A DNA stretch of 64,000 nt. It comes from RPQJ01 sp963726665 (GTDB taxonomy: Bacteria > Pseudomonadota > Gammaproteobacteria > Steroidobacterales > Steroidobacteraceae). The translations under genes were made by a program, and so were the position numbers. This document shows positions 43,880-53,387 of this stretch, piece after piece. The first letter of the stretch is position 1; each line of letters starts with the position of its first letter. The stretch is from positions 62,001 to 126,000 of the forward strand of contig CAVSDW010000021.1 in NCBI GenBank assembly GCA_963726665.1, in the 5' to 3' direction. The notes under the pieces are model-generated. The model was given only the letters and a program-made list of their open reading frames with translations, searched no databases and was not told where the DNA came from.

Positions 43880-46800
43880 TCAGCGCTCGATCTTGAATTC
43901 CACGTCGGCGCTCTGCTCGAGCCCTGCCTCGGCCTTGAGCGCCCAGCGCGGGTTGAGCGTGTAGCGCAGCTTGATGGTGTTGATCGCCTCGGCGATCGAG
44001 ACGCCGTAGCTCACGAAGAGCTTGGGCGAGAGGAACTTGCCGAGCACCACCTGCGTGTCGTCCTTCGAGGTACCTTCGACCGCCACCTCGTCGAGCCCGA
44101 GCCGCGCGCCGACGCCCCCGAGCAGCATCCCGCCGCCGCTCACCGCCAGGCTCTCGGCGGCACGGTTCACCGAGGTGGCCTCGCCCGACTGCAGCGTGTT
44201 GAGCGACCGCCCGGTGAGGAGGTAGGAGAGCGCCTCGTTGCTCGGCATCGCCGGATCCGAGGTGATGGTGACGAACGGATTGTCGATGCGCCCGCGCACG
44301 TTCACGGTGACCGTGATGTCCGCGTCCTTGATCTCCCTTTGCGCGACGAGGTCGAGCGTCGGGAGCGAGAGCGGTGCGTCGTGGTAGCTCAGCACGCCCT
44401 TGGTGATCTTCACGTACACGCCGAAGGTCTTGTACTCGCCGTCCTGCACCCGGATCGCGCCGTTGCCGTGCGCCTGCTCGCCGGGCTCCAACGTGACCTC
44501 GACCTCGCCGCCGAGGTGCGCCTTGAGCCCGTAGGTTTCGACACGCACGTCGTCGCCGAGCGCCACGCGCACGCGGGCGTGGACCTTTCGCGCGACCGTC
44601 GGCGGCTCCTCGACGGCCTGCTCGCCCACGATGCGCTCGTCGGGCGAGGTGCCGACCGAGGTGCTCAGGTCCTTGGGCGAGATCCGGGCCGATGGGATCA
44701 GGACCTGCCCGGTCACGAAGTAGCTGCCCGCGTCCGCGGCGATGGTCAGGTCGGGCGAGGCCTGGATGCGGTACTCCGGCGTGTCTGCGACCAGCAGCCC
44801 CTCGCCGGTGAGCCGCATGCTTCCCGTCATCACGCCGTCCGGCCAGGTGAAATGGCCCTTGAGCGCGACGGGGCCCTTGCCGGTCGCGGCATGTCCCTCG
44901 AAGTCGAGTGCATCGCCGACGAAGCGGCCGTCCAGGGTGACTGCCTTGAGTGAGAGGTTCGTGCGATACAGGTCGAACCGACCGTCCCGAACGTGGAAGT
45001 CGCCGTCCACGCTCGGATCGCCGAGCCGGCCTCCCAGGCGCACGGCCGCCTCCAGTCTTCCGTCGGAATGGTCGATCTCGGGAATCAGCAGCGGCAGCGC
45101 CGTCAGGACCGCGGACTCGGCCCGGATCTCGCCGGTGAGCGGCAGGTCCGACAGGGGCACTCCGCGGTGGCGCTCCGCGGATGCGCGGCCACTGAGTCGC
45201 GTGCTCGCAGCCATGTCGAGGTCTGCCGTCGCGCGCAGCACGTCTTCGTCCGCGTACACGTCGATCCGGCCGCCGCCGATCTCGACGCGGTCGGAGCGAA
45301 ACTTGTTGCGGCGGATCTCGATCGTCGGCTTGTCGATCACTATCGCGAGCCCGCCCACCCATTCGTGGCCCGGCTGCTGCTCCGCCCAGCCGCTCGCCTG
45401 CAGCGTGCCGTCGAATTCACGGCGGCCGAGCAGCGTCGTGAGCAGGCGCCTGAGCGGCCAGTCCTGCGCGCTGTAGAGCACGCGCCACGATTGCGTTGCA
45501 CCGTGCCAATCGCCCTCGGCGCACAGGCGCGCGTCGCCGGAGACCAGGCACAGCGGCGTCGCGCGTACCAGCTCCGGCCCGAATTCGAGCGTCACGGGAC
45601 TTGCGAGGTGCGCACCGCCATCCGTGAAGTCGAAGCTCGCCTTCTCGAGCGTGCCGGCCCACGAGCGGTGATCCACGTCGGCGCTGCCCGAGGCCGCGAG
45701 AACGGCCTTGAACCCCGGCAGGCTGCCTCCTTCGCTGCCCGGCGAATCGAGGGCCACCGAAATGCGGTGATCGGCAACGCGGCCGCCGGCGTCGAGCCGC
45801 GCCGAGTCGAGCCGGAGGCCACCGGCCGTCACGTTCGCCATGCGAAGGATGACCCGCGAGTCCTGGCGATCGGTGAAATCGAGGTCCACGTCCGCATCCG
45901 CGGTCCCGGCTTCGAAGTCGCCGATGCGCAGCCGACGCGCCTTCGCATCGCCGTTCACCTCGGGCCGCGCGAGTGTGCCGCGCAATGTGCCGCTCGATGC
46001 GAATTCGCCCTCGAGCGACGGATGCAGCAGCGACAGCGACGTGAGGCTCGCGTTCCACCGCAGATCCATGGTCTGCCCGTAGCGACCGTCGACGGAAACG
46101 TGGGAACCGGCGTTGACGATGCGCACGCCCTTGAAATCGTACGTGCCGTTCCCGTAGGCGATCGCGCCGCTGCCCGTGAGCGTGCGTCCCCGCAGCTGGC
46201 CCGAGAGTTTCGAGACTCGCGCCGTCCAGGGACCCTCCGCCGAGAATCCCCGTCCCTCGATCCGGCCCGTGACGTCGATTCGCCCGCGCAGGTCCTTGCG
46301 CAGGCCCGACAGGTCCAGACCGCGCCCGTCCACGGTCGCCTGCCACGACTGGTCGCCGTGGAACGACACGCTCCCGGAACCGGTGAGCCTGCCGCTGAGG
46401 AGGCTTCCATCCATGCGCTCGACGGCCAGCTGCTCGCGATCGAGCCAGCCGGAGGCCGAGATGCCGGCCGCAGGCAGGCCCGGGCCCGCAACCTGCGTCT
46501 TGAGCACGAACCTGTAGGGCATCGCACCCTCCAGCCGACCGGATCCCGAAGCGCTCTGGACCTTGGCATCGCCCACGAGCGGCCAGCGCAGTGCGGCCCA
46601 CTCGGCGTCGATCGCGAGCGCAGGCGCGTGCTCCTCGAAGCGGACCGAGCCCGAGGCCTTGAGCGAAGCGCCGGTCCTCGGCATCCACGCGCGGATCGAC
46701 ACGAGGTCGAGTGTTTTCGCTGCGTACCGTGCCGACCCGTGAACGCGGATCGCCTCGGCACCGGCCGCGGGTGATGTGAGCGTGCCGTCGACGCCGATGC

Positions 46801-47650
46801 CGTCCGCACGCGCGTCCACCGCGATCGAACCGTTCAACTCGGGCATCTGTCCCGGCTGGAGCCAGGGCGATCCGTCGAAGGCGACGGCTCGCAGCGTTCC
46901 GACCGCGCGGGGTTCGGCGTGGAGGTCGAGCAGGTTACCGGCGAAGGAGAGGCGTGCAGGGGCGGTGAGTACCACGTCGACGCCGAGGCGGTCGAGTCGG
47001 CCGCTTGCCTCCGCCGTGAAGCGATAGAGTTCCCCGTCCGGCAGTCGCCAGCGTCCTTCCACCTTGCCGCGCAGTCCGAGCGGGTTCGTTCCGCGCAGGA
47101 ACACTTCTCCGTCGAGTCGCCCGGCCGGGTCCACGATCGAGAAAGGCGCCGCGTCGATGCGCCAGCGCGTCACGCGCACGTCGCCGCGCACGGTGGCCGC
47201 GTGCAGGCGCGTACCGTCCTTGAGTCGCACGCCCACCTGTCGAATCGTCGCATCGCTCGCCGAGACGGTGAGCCACGCCGGCAGGAAGTGGATTTCCGTC
47301 TCGGGCTGTGGCCCGCGGTCCTTGAGCGTGACCTCCACCCGGTCGATGCTCGCATTGTCGATGTCGATCCTGCCCGCGATCAGGCTCGCACCGCCGAGGA
47401 CTCCACGCAGGCCGTCCGCCTCGATGCGCACGGCGTCGTGGTCGACGACGACGTGGCGGAACGTCAGCGGGCCCGCGAGCGTGCCCTCGGCGCCGCTCAC
47501 CTCGATGCGGACGCTTTCGATGCTCTGGAGTCTCGAGAGCACGTACTCGAGACCCTCCTGCGTATAGAGCAGCCGATGCAGCAGGACCACCGATACCGCC
47601 AGCAGCAGGACCATCGATGCGGCGATGACGAGGTGTCGCCGCTTCATCAC
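43880..47650 (-). CDS. tamB: Translocation and assembly module subunit TamB
   Basis: 1256-residue inner-membrane-anchored periplasmic protein of the AsmA/TamB bridge family. One N-terminal membrane helix (about 8-25), then a long repetitive beta-taco region. The conserved C-terminal DUF490 domain covers about 900-1256 (VNVRGRIDNPFVTITSDPAMPSNEALSYLLTG, GKFLSPKLFVSYGVS). It works with TamA in outer-membrane protein assembly and, in this family, phospholipid transfer between membranes. Its start overlaps the tamA stop by 4 nt. Confidence 0.95.
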   Translation of the reverse strand: MMKRRHLVIAASMVLLLAVSVVLLHRLLYTQEGLEYVLSRLQSIESVRIEVSGAEGTLAGPLTFRHVVVDHDAVRIEADGLRGVLGGASLIAGRIDIDNASIDRVEVTLKDRGPQPETEIHFLPAWLTVSASDATIRQVGVRLKDGTRLHAATVRGDVRVTRWRIDAAPFSIVDPAGRLDGEVFLRGTNPLGLRGKVEGRWRLPDGELYRFTAEASGRLDRLGVDVVLTAPARLSFAGNLLDLHAEPRAVGTLRAVAFDGSPWLQPGQMPELNGSIAVDARADGIGVDGTLTSPAAGAEAIRVHGSARYAAKTLDLVSIRAWMPRTGASLKASGSVRFEEHAPALAIDAEWAALRWPLVGDAKVQSASGSGRLEGAMPYRFVLKTQVAGPGLPAAGISASGWLDREQLAVERMDGSLLSGRLTGSGSVSFHGDQSWQATVDGRGLDLSGLRKDLRGRIDVTGRIEGRGFSAEGPWTARVSKLSGQLRGRTLTGSGAIAYGNGTYDFKGVRIVNAGSHVSVDGRYGQTMDLRWNASLTSLSLLHPSLEGEFASSGTLRGTLARPEVNGDAKARRLRIGDFEAGTADADVDLDFTDRQDSRVILRMANVTAGGLRLDSARLDAGGRVADHRISVALDSPGSEGGSLPGFKAVLAASGSADVDHRSWAGTLEKASFDFTDGGAHLASPVTLEFGPELVRATPLCLVSGDARLCAEGDWHGATQSWRVLYSAQDWPLRRLLTTLLGRREFDGTLQASGWAEQQPGHEWVGGLAIVIDKPTIEIRRNKFRSDRVEIGGGRIDVYADEDVLRATADLDMAASTRLSGRASAERHRGVPLSDLPLTGEIRAESAVLTALPLLIPEIDHSDGRLEAAVRLGGRLGDPSVDGDFHVRDGRFDLYRTNLSLKAVTLDGRFVGDALDFEGHAATGKGPVALKGHFTWPDGVMTGSMRLTGEGLLVADTPEYRIQASPDLTIAADAGSYFVTGQVLIPSARISPKDLSTSVGTSPDERIVGEQAVEEPPTVARKVHARVRVALGDDVRVETYGLKAHLGGEVEVTLEPGEQAHGNGAIRVQDGEYKTFGVYVKITKGVLSYHDAPLSLPTLDLVAQREIKDADITVTVNVRGRIDNPFVTITSDPAMPSNEALSYLLTGRSLNTLQSGEATSVNRAAESLAVSGGGMLLGGVGARLGLDEVAVEGTSKDDTQVVLGKFLSPKLFVSYGVSIAEAINTIKLRYTLNPRWALKAEAGLEQSADVEFKIER

Positions 47651-49437
47651 AGCACCTGGGTGATGTTGAGGTGGATGCGCGGCTTCTTGCCGGGCTCGGA
47701 CAGCGCCTGCGCGAGGTCCACTCCGATGAGAAGCATCGGCAGTTTCAGGCGGATCCCGACACCGACGGAGTACTCGAGCGGCGTGTTCCAGTCGTCGAAG
47801 GCGTTGCCGGTGTCGAAGAACACGGCACCGCGCAGGTCGTGCGGCAGGTCACGCTCGAGTTCCACGCTGGCGACCAGCTTGTGCTTGCCGCCCACGCCGC
47901 TGTTTCCGCTGCCTGGCGGCGCGTTCGGGTCCTTCGGGCTCAGGGAATCGAGAGCGAAGCCTCGCACGCTGCGGTCGCCGCCGGCGAAGAAGCGCTGCGA
48001 CGCGGGCAGCTGCGAGAAGTCGTTCACCCAGCTCGTGCCGACCTCGCCGCGCAGGCGCACGTACCACGGGCCCTGGACGATCGGCCACACACGCTCGCCA
48101 CGCGCGTAGACCTGCACGTAGGACGCATCCGAGCCAAGCGTCGCGGGACTGCCGGAGAGCTCCACGTAGTAGGCCGCTTCGCGCACCCAGCCCGTGAGGA
48201 AGTTGGGCGGTTGCGTGGCGAAGCTGATGCCCGGGATCAGCAACAGGGAGCGGGTGTCGTCCTGCCCCGGGAACTTGGTGAGTTCCTGGCTCAGCTGCAG
48301 GAAGAGCACCCGCTGCCAGTCGCCCATGGTCTGCGTCAGGCCGCCCGCGATCTCGTAGCGCTCGCTCTCGAGGCCGCCGAGCACCTGGCTGATGTAGCCG
48401 GCGGTGAATTCAAGCTTCTCCAGCGAGGGGTCGCCGACCGGGATGATGTAGCTGGCGGTCACGTCCTGCAGGACCTGCGAGAGCGTCGTCTGCAGCCGCC
48501 AGCGGTGGCCACTGTCGTTGACCAGCCGGCGATCCCAGGTGAACTGGCCACGAGGGCCGGTGTCGGTGCCGAATCCGGCGCTCGCGGCGTAGCGGTCGCG
48601 CTTGATGCGTTCGGCGTGGATCGTGACCGGGACGGTCAGGGTCGCGGGATCCCGCTCGCCGGGTGTCACGGTGACGGTCGAGAAGAAAAAGCTGTCCTCC
48701 AGCGCGAACTGGGTGCTGCGGACCTGCGTGCCGGAGAACGGCGCGCCTTCCGTGAAGCGCACGTAGCGCGCGAGGAGCTGCGGGTCGATCGCGTCCTGCT
48801 CGATGGTCACCGTGCCGAAGCGGTAACGGCCGCCGGTGTCGAGCACGAGGCGGGCATCCGCGACGCGCTGCGCAGGATCGACGTCGAGCTCGTGGCGAGT
48901 CAGCTTCGCGTCGAGGTAGCCCTGCTCGAGCGCCGTGCGGACGAGATCGGTCTTGAGCTTCTCGTAGACCGGGTGCTCGAGGCGCGAGCCCGCCCGGAGC
49001 AGGTTGCCGTCGACGACCAGGCGGATGTCGCCGTCGTCCTGGCCCGCACCGACGACGCGGACCTCGACTTCGCGCATCCGCACGGGCTCGCCGGGCTTGA
49101 TGCGAAGTCTGACGATCCAGGTGTCATCGTCGCGCGTCGTGCGGCTGCGCACCTCGGGGTCGTAGTAGCCGAAAGGGCGCATTGCGTCGGCCGCCTCGTC
49201 CACTGCGCGGTCGGCCAGCCGCCGCACCTGGGGATCGGTGAGGTCCGTGCGCTGCACGTATCGCCCGAGCGAGAGGTAGGCGCGGATGTTGTCGGCCATC
49301 GCGCGGTCCACGCCGTCGATCTCGAGCCGGATCGTGTCCCTGGCGTACGCGTTGCCGGCGGCGAGAAGCATCGCGAGCCAGGCGCAGGCGCGCACCCACC
49401 GACCGCACAGCCTTGCCTGCGTGATGGGCCCGGACAT
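47647..49437 (-). CDS. tamA: Translocation and assembly module subunit TamA (Omp85 family)
   Basis: 596 residues from the ATG at 49437. Signal peptide (about 1-33, ending NAYA), three POTRA domains (about 34-265), then a 16-strand Omp85 barrel. Barrel hallmarks: YAASAGFGTDTGPRGQFTWD, the RFFAGGDRSVRGFALDSL loop (conserved R-G-F/Y) and the final strands LPMLLIGVDLAQAL...HLNITQVL. Partner of TamB downstream. The start overlaps the preceding stop by one base (TAATG). Confidence 0.95.
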   Translation of the reverse strand: MSGPITQARLCGRWVRACAWLAMLLAAGNAYARDTIRLEIDGVDRAMADNIRAYLSLGRYVQRTDLTDPQVRRLADRAVDEAADAMRPFGYYDPEVRSRTTRDDDTWIVRLRIKPGEPVRMREVEVRVVGAGQDDGDIRLVVDGNLLRAGSRLEHPVYEKLKTDLVRTALEQGYLDAKLTRHELDVDPAQRVADARLVLDTGGRYRFGTVTIEQDAIDPQLLARYVRFTEGAPFSGTQVRSTQFALEDSFFFSTVTVTPGERDPATLTVPVTIHAERIKRDRYAASAGFGTDTGPRGQFTWDRRLVNDSGHRWRLQTTLSQVLQDVTASYIIPVGDPSLEKLEFTAGYISQVLGGLESERYEIAGGLTQTMGDWQRVLFLQLSQELTKFPGQDDTRSLLLIPGISFATQPPNFLTGWVREAAYYVELSGSPATLGSDASYVQVYARGERVWPIVQGPWYVRLRGEVGTSWVNDFSQLPASQRFFAGGDRSVRGFALDSLSPKDPNAPPGSGNSGVGGKHKLVASVELERDLPHDLRGAVFFDTGNAFDDWNTPLEYSVGVGIRLKLPMLLIGVDLAQALSEPGKKPRIHLNITQVL

Positions 49438-50216
49438 TACCGCGACTCGACGCCCGCGAATTCGATCCGGGTGGCACCGCAGAGGCGGCCCGTGGCGTCG
49501 AAGCGCCGTTCCGACGCCACGGTGTGTCCGTCGTGGCCGACGAGAAGCACCGTCGAGCACCGGGTGCCGTATCGCGGATGCAGCACGAAGGGCGAGGACA
49601 TCGCGCGTTCCATGTCGGCCGGCAGCCCGGTGTCCTGCAGCGCCCCGTCGTCCGCTGCCGCGCGATCCGCAAGCACGTCGAAGAGGGCAGCGGTCCGGGG
49701 TTCCTCGCCGTCGAGTTCCGCTGCGAATCGCTCCTTTGCCTTCAGGAGCTTCGGCCAGGGCGAGTCCAGCTGGTGGTTGGAGAGCCCGTAGATGCCGGGC
49801 TCGAGTTCTCGCGGCGGTGAGCCGCCGCGGTTCGAGTAGTAGCAGAGGCTGCGCGGCGAGCCCGCGATCACGTTGAAGCCAGCGTAGCCCGCAGCGGATG
49901 CGTCGAGGCGCTCCATGAACGCGGCCGGCGCCGCATCCTCGTTCAGGAAATCCGGCACCAGCATGCCGCGCGACCGGGCATCGATCGGCGGAACCCGCGC
50001 CAGGTCACGGTAGTTGGTGACGGCGCCGAACCGCCCGGTGCGCGTCACGCCCATCCACGTGCCGCCTGCCACCAGATCGCGGCCTGCAAGAACGGGAGTG
50101 CGCTCGCCCCACCACGCGAGGGGAGCGGACTCACGATCGTGGAACTCGTCGCGATTCGCCGCCACCACGAGGCGGTAGCGCGGATGCGACATCCAGGCGA
50201 GCACGAGCAGGCACAT
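49437..50216 (-). CDS. NRDE/TANGO2 family protein
   Basis: 259 residues. The diagnostic start MCLLVLAW and the NRDE motif (VVAANRDEFHDRES, about 18-31) define the TANGO2 (T10) family; Cys2 resembles an Ntn-hydrolase nucleophile. Further blocks: GGTWMGVTRTGRFGAVTNYRD, GFNVIAG and YGLSNHQLDSPWPK. Homologues have been linked to heme or lipid handling in eukaryotes; the bacterial role is not settled. Coupled to tamA. Confidence 0.9.
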   Translation of the reverse strand: MCLLVLAWMSHPRYRLVVAANRDEFHDRESAPLAWWGERTPVLAGRDLVAGGTWMGVTRTGRFGAVTNYRDLARVPPIDARSRGMLVPDFLNEDAAPAAFMERLDASAAGYAGFNVIAGSPRSLCYYSNRGGSPPRELEPGIYGLSNHQLDSPWPKLLKAKERFAAELDGEEPRTAALFDVLADRAAADDGALQDTGLPADMERAMSSPFVLHPRYGTRCSTVLLVGHDGHTVASERRFDATGRLCGATRIEFAGVESR

Positions 50217-50268
50217 GGCGGGTATTGTATGCGGGGCGCGCGTGCCCGCAGGCCGCGCGATCGCGGCG

Positions 50269-50865
50269 TCAGGCCTGCGGTGCCTCGCCGTCGCGGCTGC
50301 GGCCGAACAGCAGGCGGCCTGCTTTCTTCGTGGTCCAGTACAGCAGCGCGACGATCGCCGCGAGACAGAGCAGTGGAACCGCCACCGCGAGGATCGCGAT
50401 GCCGGTGGCCCCGATCGTCTCGACGGTCGCGACGACCGGGTTGGCGAGCCCGGCCGTCATGACGCCGGACTTGGCGCGCAGCAGCGCCGTGCCGCCCTTG
50501 GTGAGGCCTGCGATGCCGCCGCCGGCGATGATTGCGACCGGCCACATCACCGCCGGCGGGATGTCGGCCATGACCGATGCGCTGGCGACCACGCCGGCGC
50601 CCATTGCGGCCGGGCCGGCAACGAGGTCGAGCAGGTGGTCCACGCCCGGAATGTAGTACGCCAGCACCTCGAATACGGCGGCGGTGCCGAGCGTCAGCAG
50701 TGCCGGTGTGCTCGCGAGCCACTGGAAACCGTCGGTGAGCGGGATGAAGCCGGATCGTGCGGCGAGCCCGGCGACCAGCAGCGGCACGAAGATGCGGAAG
50801 CCCGCGGCGGCGGCGAGGCCGATTCCCAGTGCGATGCTGAGCAAGGATTCCATCGACAGTTCCAT
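50269..50865 (-). CDS. DUF4126 membrane protein
   Basis: 198 residues from the ATG at 50865 (MELSMESLLSIALG); an in-frame ATG four codons later is also possible. About five hydrophobic segments, glycine/alanine-rich, with family blocks GLAAAAGFRIFVPLLVAGL, YYIPGVDHLLDLVAGPAAMGAGV and GGGIAGLTKGGTALLRAKSG. Unknown function. Confidence 0.85.
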   Translation of the reverse strand: MELSMESLLSIALGIGLAAAAGFRIFVPLLVAGLAARSGFIPLTDGFQWLASTPALLTLGTAAVFEVLAYYIPGVDHLLDLVAGPAAMGAGVVASASVMADIPPAVMWPVAIIAGGGIAGLTKGGTALLRAKSGVMTAGLANPVVATVETIGATGIAILAVAVPLLCLAAIVALLYWTTKKAGRLLFGRSRDGEAPQA

Positions 50866-50935
50866 TGGTTGCTCTCGCGGCGTGACCCTTCGACCGGCTG
50901 CAGCGATCGTGCCGCATATGGCGGCAACAGACAAT

Positions 50936-51706
50936 TCAGAACGCGAGTTTCAACGCGTCCCAGCCTGTCTTTGCGATCAGGCAGGACACCACGACGATGA
51001 ATGCGCCGCGGACGAACCCGCTGCCGTGGCGTATCGCGAGGTGGCTGCCGACCTGCGCGCCCGCCACGTTGCAGGCCGCCATCGCGAGTCCCAGCAGCCA
51101 GAAGATCTGGCCGGTGAGGCCGAAGAGCAGGATCGCCGCGAGGTTGGCCGCCGCGTTGACCACCTTGGCCGAGGCCGACGCGTGAAGGAAGTCGAGGCCG
51201 AACACCCGCACGAAGAGGAACACGAGGAAGCTGCCCGTGCCGGGACCGAAGAAGCCGTCATACAGGCCGATCGCTCCCGCACCCGCTGCGGCGAGGGCGC
51301 GGCCGTGCCTGCCGGTCCTGCGGGGCCGGTGCTCGCGGCCGAAGTCGCGATGGGCGAGCGTATAGATGAGCACCGCCGCGAGCAGCACGGGGACCATTGC
51401 GCGGAATCGCAGCGGCGGCACGAGCGTGGCGATCCACGCGCCGGCCAGCGCCGCGACGAACGCGCCTGCCGAGGCGGCGAGCACCAGCGCGCGGTCGAGA
51501 CGCACGTGCCGGAGGTATCGGGCCGCCGCGCTCGTGGTGCCGGCGAGCCCAGCGAGCTTGCCGGTGCCGAGCAGCGTAGGGTGCGGCGTGGTGGGATACG
51601 CTGCAAAGAGCGCGGGCAACTGGATCAGCCCGCCGCCGCCCGCCATCGCATCGACGACGCCTGCGCCGAATGCAGCCGCGAGCACGAAGGGAATTTCGGG
51701 CGACAC
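50936..51706 (-). CDS. TauE/SafE family sulfite/anion exporter
   Basis: 256 residues from a GTG at 51706 (SPEIPFVLAAAFGAGVVDAMAGGGGLIQLPAL). About eight membrane helices. The two TauE repeats are visible as GVVDAMAGGGGLIQLP with GTGKLAGLAGTTSAA, and GLYDGFFGPGTGSFL with SAKVVNAAANLAAIL. Substrate could be sulfite, sulfoacetate or another small anion. Downstream of nudC on the same strand with a 17-bp gap. Confidence 0.9.
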   Translation of the reverse strand: MSPEIPFVLAAAFGAGVVDAMAGGGGLIQLPALFAAYPTTPHPTLLGTGKLAGLAGTTSAAARYLRHVRLDRALVLAASAGAFVAALAGAWIATLVPPLRFRAMVPVLLAAVLIYTLAHRDFGREHRPRRTGRHGRALAAAGAGAIGLYDGFFGPGTGSFLVFLFVRVFGLDFLHASASAKVVNAAANLAAILLFGLTGQIFWLLGLAMAACNVAGAQVGSHLAIRHGSGFVRGAFIVVVSCLIAKTGWDALKLAF

Positions 51707-51723
51707 GCGGGTTCGCGCGCGGC

Positions 51724-52667
51724 TCAGCGATCCGGCCGGCCCCAGAGCTTCACGCCCGGAGTCCTGCGCAGGGGAATGTTCGAGCCCGCGTCGTACCAGT
51801 CCTCGATGAGCCTGAACGACACCGATTGCGGAAAGGGCAGGCCGGGGAATCCGCTCGCGATGTCCTCGCGCGTGAACCAGCGCACGTCCTCGAGTTCCTC
51901 GTCGGGCTGCGCCACGGCGGCAGGGGATGCGGTGGCGGTGAAGCCGATCATGAGCGAGGAGGGGAACGGCCAGGGTTGCGAGGAGTGGTAGCTCGAGTCC
52001 TGCACGCTGACGCCCGTCTCCTCCAGCACCTCGCGCGCGACCGCGTCCTCGAGACTCTCGCCGGGTTCGACGAACCCGGCGATGGTCGAATAGCGTCCCT
52101 CCGGCCAGCCGGCCTGCCGCCCGAGCAGGGCGCGCTCGCCGTCGGTCACGAGCACGATGATGGCCGGATCGAGTCGTGGGAACTGCTCCACCCCGCAGGC
52201 CTCGTTGCTGCACTTTGCAACATGCCCTGCACTCGCGACCGAGGTCGGCGATCCGCAGGCGCCGCAGTGCCGGCTGCGCTGGCGCCACGACACCATCGCG
52301 CGTGCGTAGGCGAGCAGCCCGGCCTCGTCGTCCGTCAGCAGCCCGGCGGTTCGGCGCAGGTCCTCGAACGACGCATCACCCGCCGCCGCGGGCGTCCCGT
52401 CGTGGGCCGTGTCGCAGGTGAAGCAGAGGCGGCCGCGAAAGCGGCCGAGCAGGATCCAGTCCTCCGGGCGGCCGTGGCTCGCTCCGCGGCCGCGCGCTTC
52501 GACGAACTCCACGGCCCAGCCCTGCGCGTGCGCCGCACGAGGTTGCGCGATTCCCAGACCGGCAGCAGCACCGACTCCGGGTCTGCGTGGGCCGCGGCGA
52601 GTGCGGCCGGGTCCTTGCGGAGCCGGGCGGCGCGATCGACGTACTGGCCGGAAAATACGTTTGGCAC
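51724..52667 (-). CDS. nudC: NADH pyrophosphatase NudC, one frameshift
   Basis: Hydrolyses NAD(H) and removes NAD caps from RNA. About 314 residues. GTG start at 52667 (PNVFSGQYVDRAARL). N-terminal domain, then a zinc ribbon (CGACG...CSNEACG), Nudix box GFVEPGESLEDAVAREVLEETGV (about 190-212; given here in parts: GFVEPGES, REVLEETGV) and the NudC-specific SQPWPFPSSLM. The frame changes near 52520-52535, between ESRNLVR and HAQGWAVEF; the 944-nt span confirms one indel. All catalytic parts lie after the shift. Confidence 0.92.
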
Positions 52668-52702
52668 TCGCAAGGGCGATCTCGGTCCGCAAAGGCGCGA
52701 GT

Positions 52703-53278
52703 CTAGCAATCCGCGGGCGTGGGTTCGGGTCTGGCGGGACACGCGGGCGTGGCGTACCGGCAGGTCGCGCAGTTGCAGGGCAGGAGATCGAGCGTGTCGC
52801 GGATCCAGGTGGCGAAGCAGTCGGGGCAGCGTTCGAGCACGAATTCGTCCCGGCGCGCGAGGGTCTGGCCCAGGTACCACGCGTGCTCGAACGAGATGAG
52901 CGACGCCGGGCACACGCATAGAAAGGCCTCGTATACGTCGCAGAACCGTGCAACCTCCTCGATTCCCGGGGCGGGCAGGCGATGAACCTGACGCAGCAGG
53001 CCACAGCAGGAGAGCAGCGCGGCCAGCGTGGCGGCCTGGAGTTCGTGCTCCACGGAACGTCGGAAGTAGGACATCTGGCGGGGTGACTTGCCCCGGCGCC
53101 GGCGAACCCTCGGACCCGGGGAGTCGAGCGCGTACGTCCGGTAGAGCTTGCGGATGCGGTCCCCCGACAGGCCCGTGCAGTGGCGGATGGTGTGAGTCCG
53201 TGCCTCATGGCCGATGAGCCTGTAGGCGACGGCAAGCCTCAGTCGATCGCGGTCGTAGCGACAGTCGGTGATGCGCAT
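52703..53278 (-). CDS. FlhC-like transcriptional regulator
   Basis: 191 residues from the ATG at 53278 (purine-rich AGGGGG upstream). The N-terminal half resembles FlhC: RLAVAYRLIGHEARTHTIRH, GLSGDRIRKLYRTYAL (the helix-turn-helix-like element) and MSYFRRSVEHELQAATLAAL. The C-terminal zinc site has cysteine pairs CPDC and CNCATC, like the FlhC Cys4 cluster. FlhC normally binds DNA as a complex with FlhD; the divergent gene at 53388 encodes an FlhD-like protein. No flagellar gene is nearby, so a non-flagellar regulon or an additional copy is suggested. Confidence 0.8.
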   Translation of the reverse strand: MRITDCRYDRDRLRLAVAYRLIGHEARTHTIRHCTGLSGDRIRKLYRTYALDSPGPRVRRRRGKSPRQMSYFRRSVEHELQAATLAALLSCCGLLRQVHRLPAPGIEEVARFCDVYEAFLCVCPASLISFEHAWYLGQTLARRDEFVLERCPDCFATWIRDTLDLLPCNCATCRYATPACPARPEPTPADC

Positions 53279-53305
53279 GGCGGCCCCCTGATTTTGGTTG
53301 TTTTC

Positions 53306-53376
53306 GCCATATATGGTCCAACAGGACCATATATGGCAGTCTATAACCAAATATGGTCCGTTTGGACCATATTTGG
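53306..53376. promoter_or_regulatory. Four CC(A/T)6GG boxes at 20-bp spacing in a divergent promoter
   Basis: CCATATATGG at 53307 and 53327, CCAAATATGG at 53347, CCATATTTGG at 53367: four 10-bp boxes starting exactly 20 bp apart. They form two inverted repeats: 53306-53319 with 53324-53337 (14-bp arms, spacer AACA) and 53347-53359 with 53364-53376 (13-bp arms, spacer GTTT). A TATAAC (-10-like, plus strand, 53342-53347) sits in the middle spacer. The right edge touches the GGAGGA ribosome site (53375-53380) of the FlhD-like gene. CCTGATTTTGG at 53287-53297 may be a degenerate fifth box. Confidence 0.85.
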
Positions 53377-53387
53377 AGGATCGACCC

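Noticed and set aside
44993..46774. Long plus-strand frame opposite tamB
   Set aside because: Low-complexity Arg/Ala-rich translation with no domains, a shadow of tamB.
53307..53376. The CC(A/T)6GG boxes as eukaryotic SRF-type CArG boxes or as a CRISPR array
   Set aside because: Bacterial context, no MADS-box protein, and only four 10-bp units with short unlike spacers; an operator array is the simple reading.
53298..53387. Upstream in-frame start for the FlhD-like gene (and the equivalent upstream start for the FlhC-like gene)
   Set aside because: The added residues are simply translated operator repeats; the ATGs at 53388 and 53278 have ribosome sites at proper distance.
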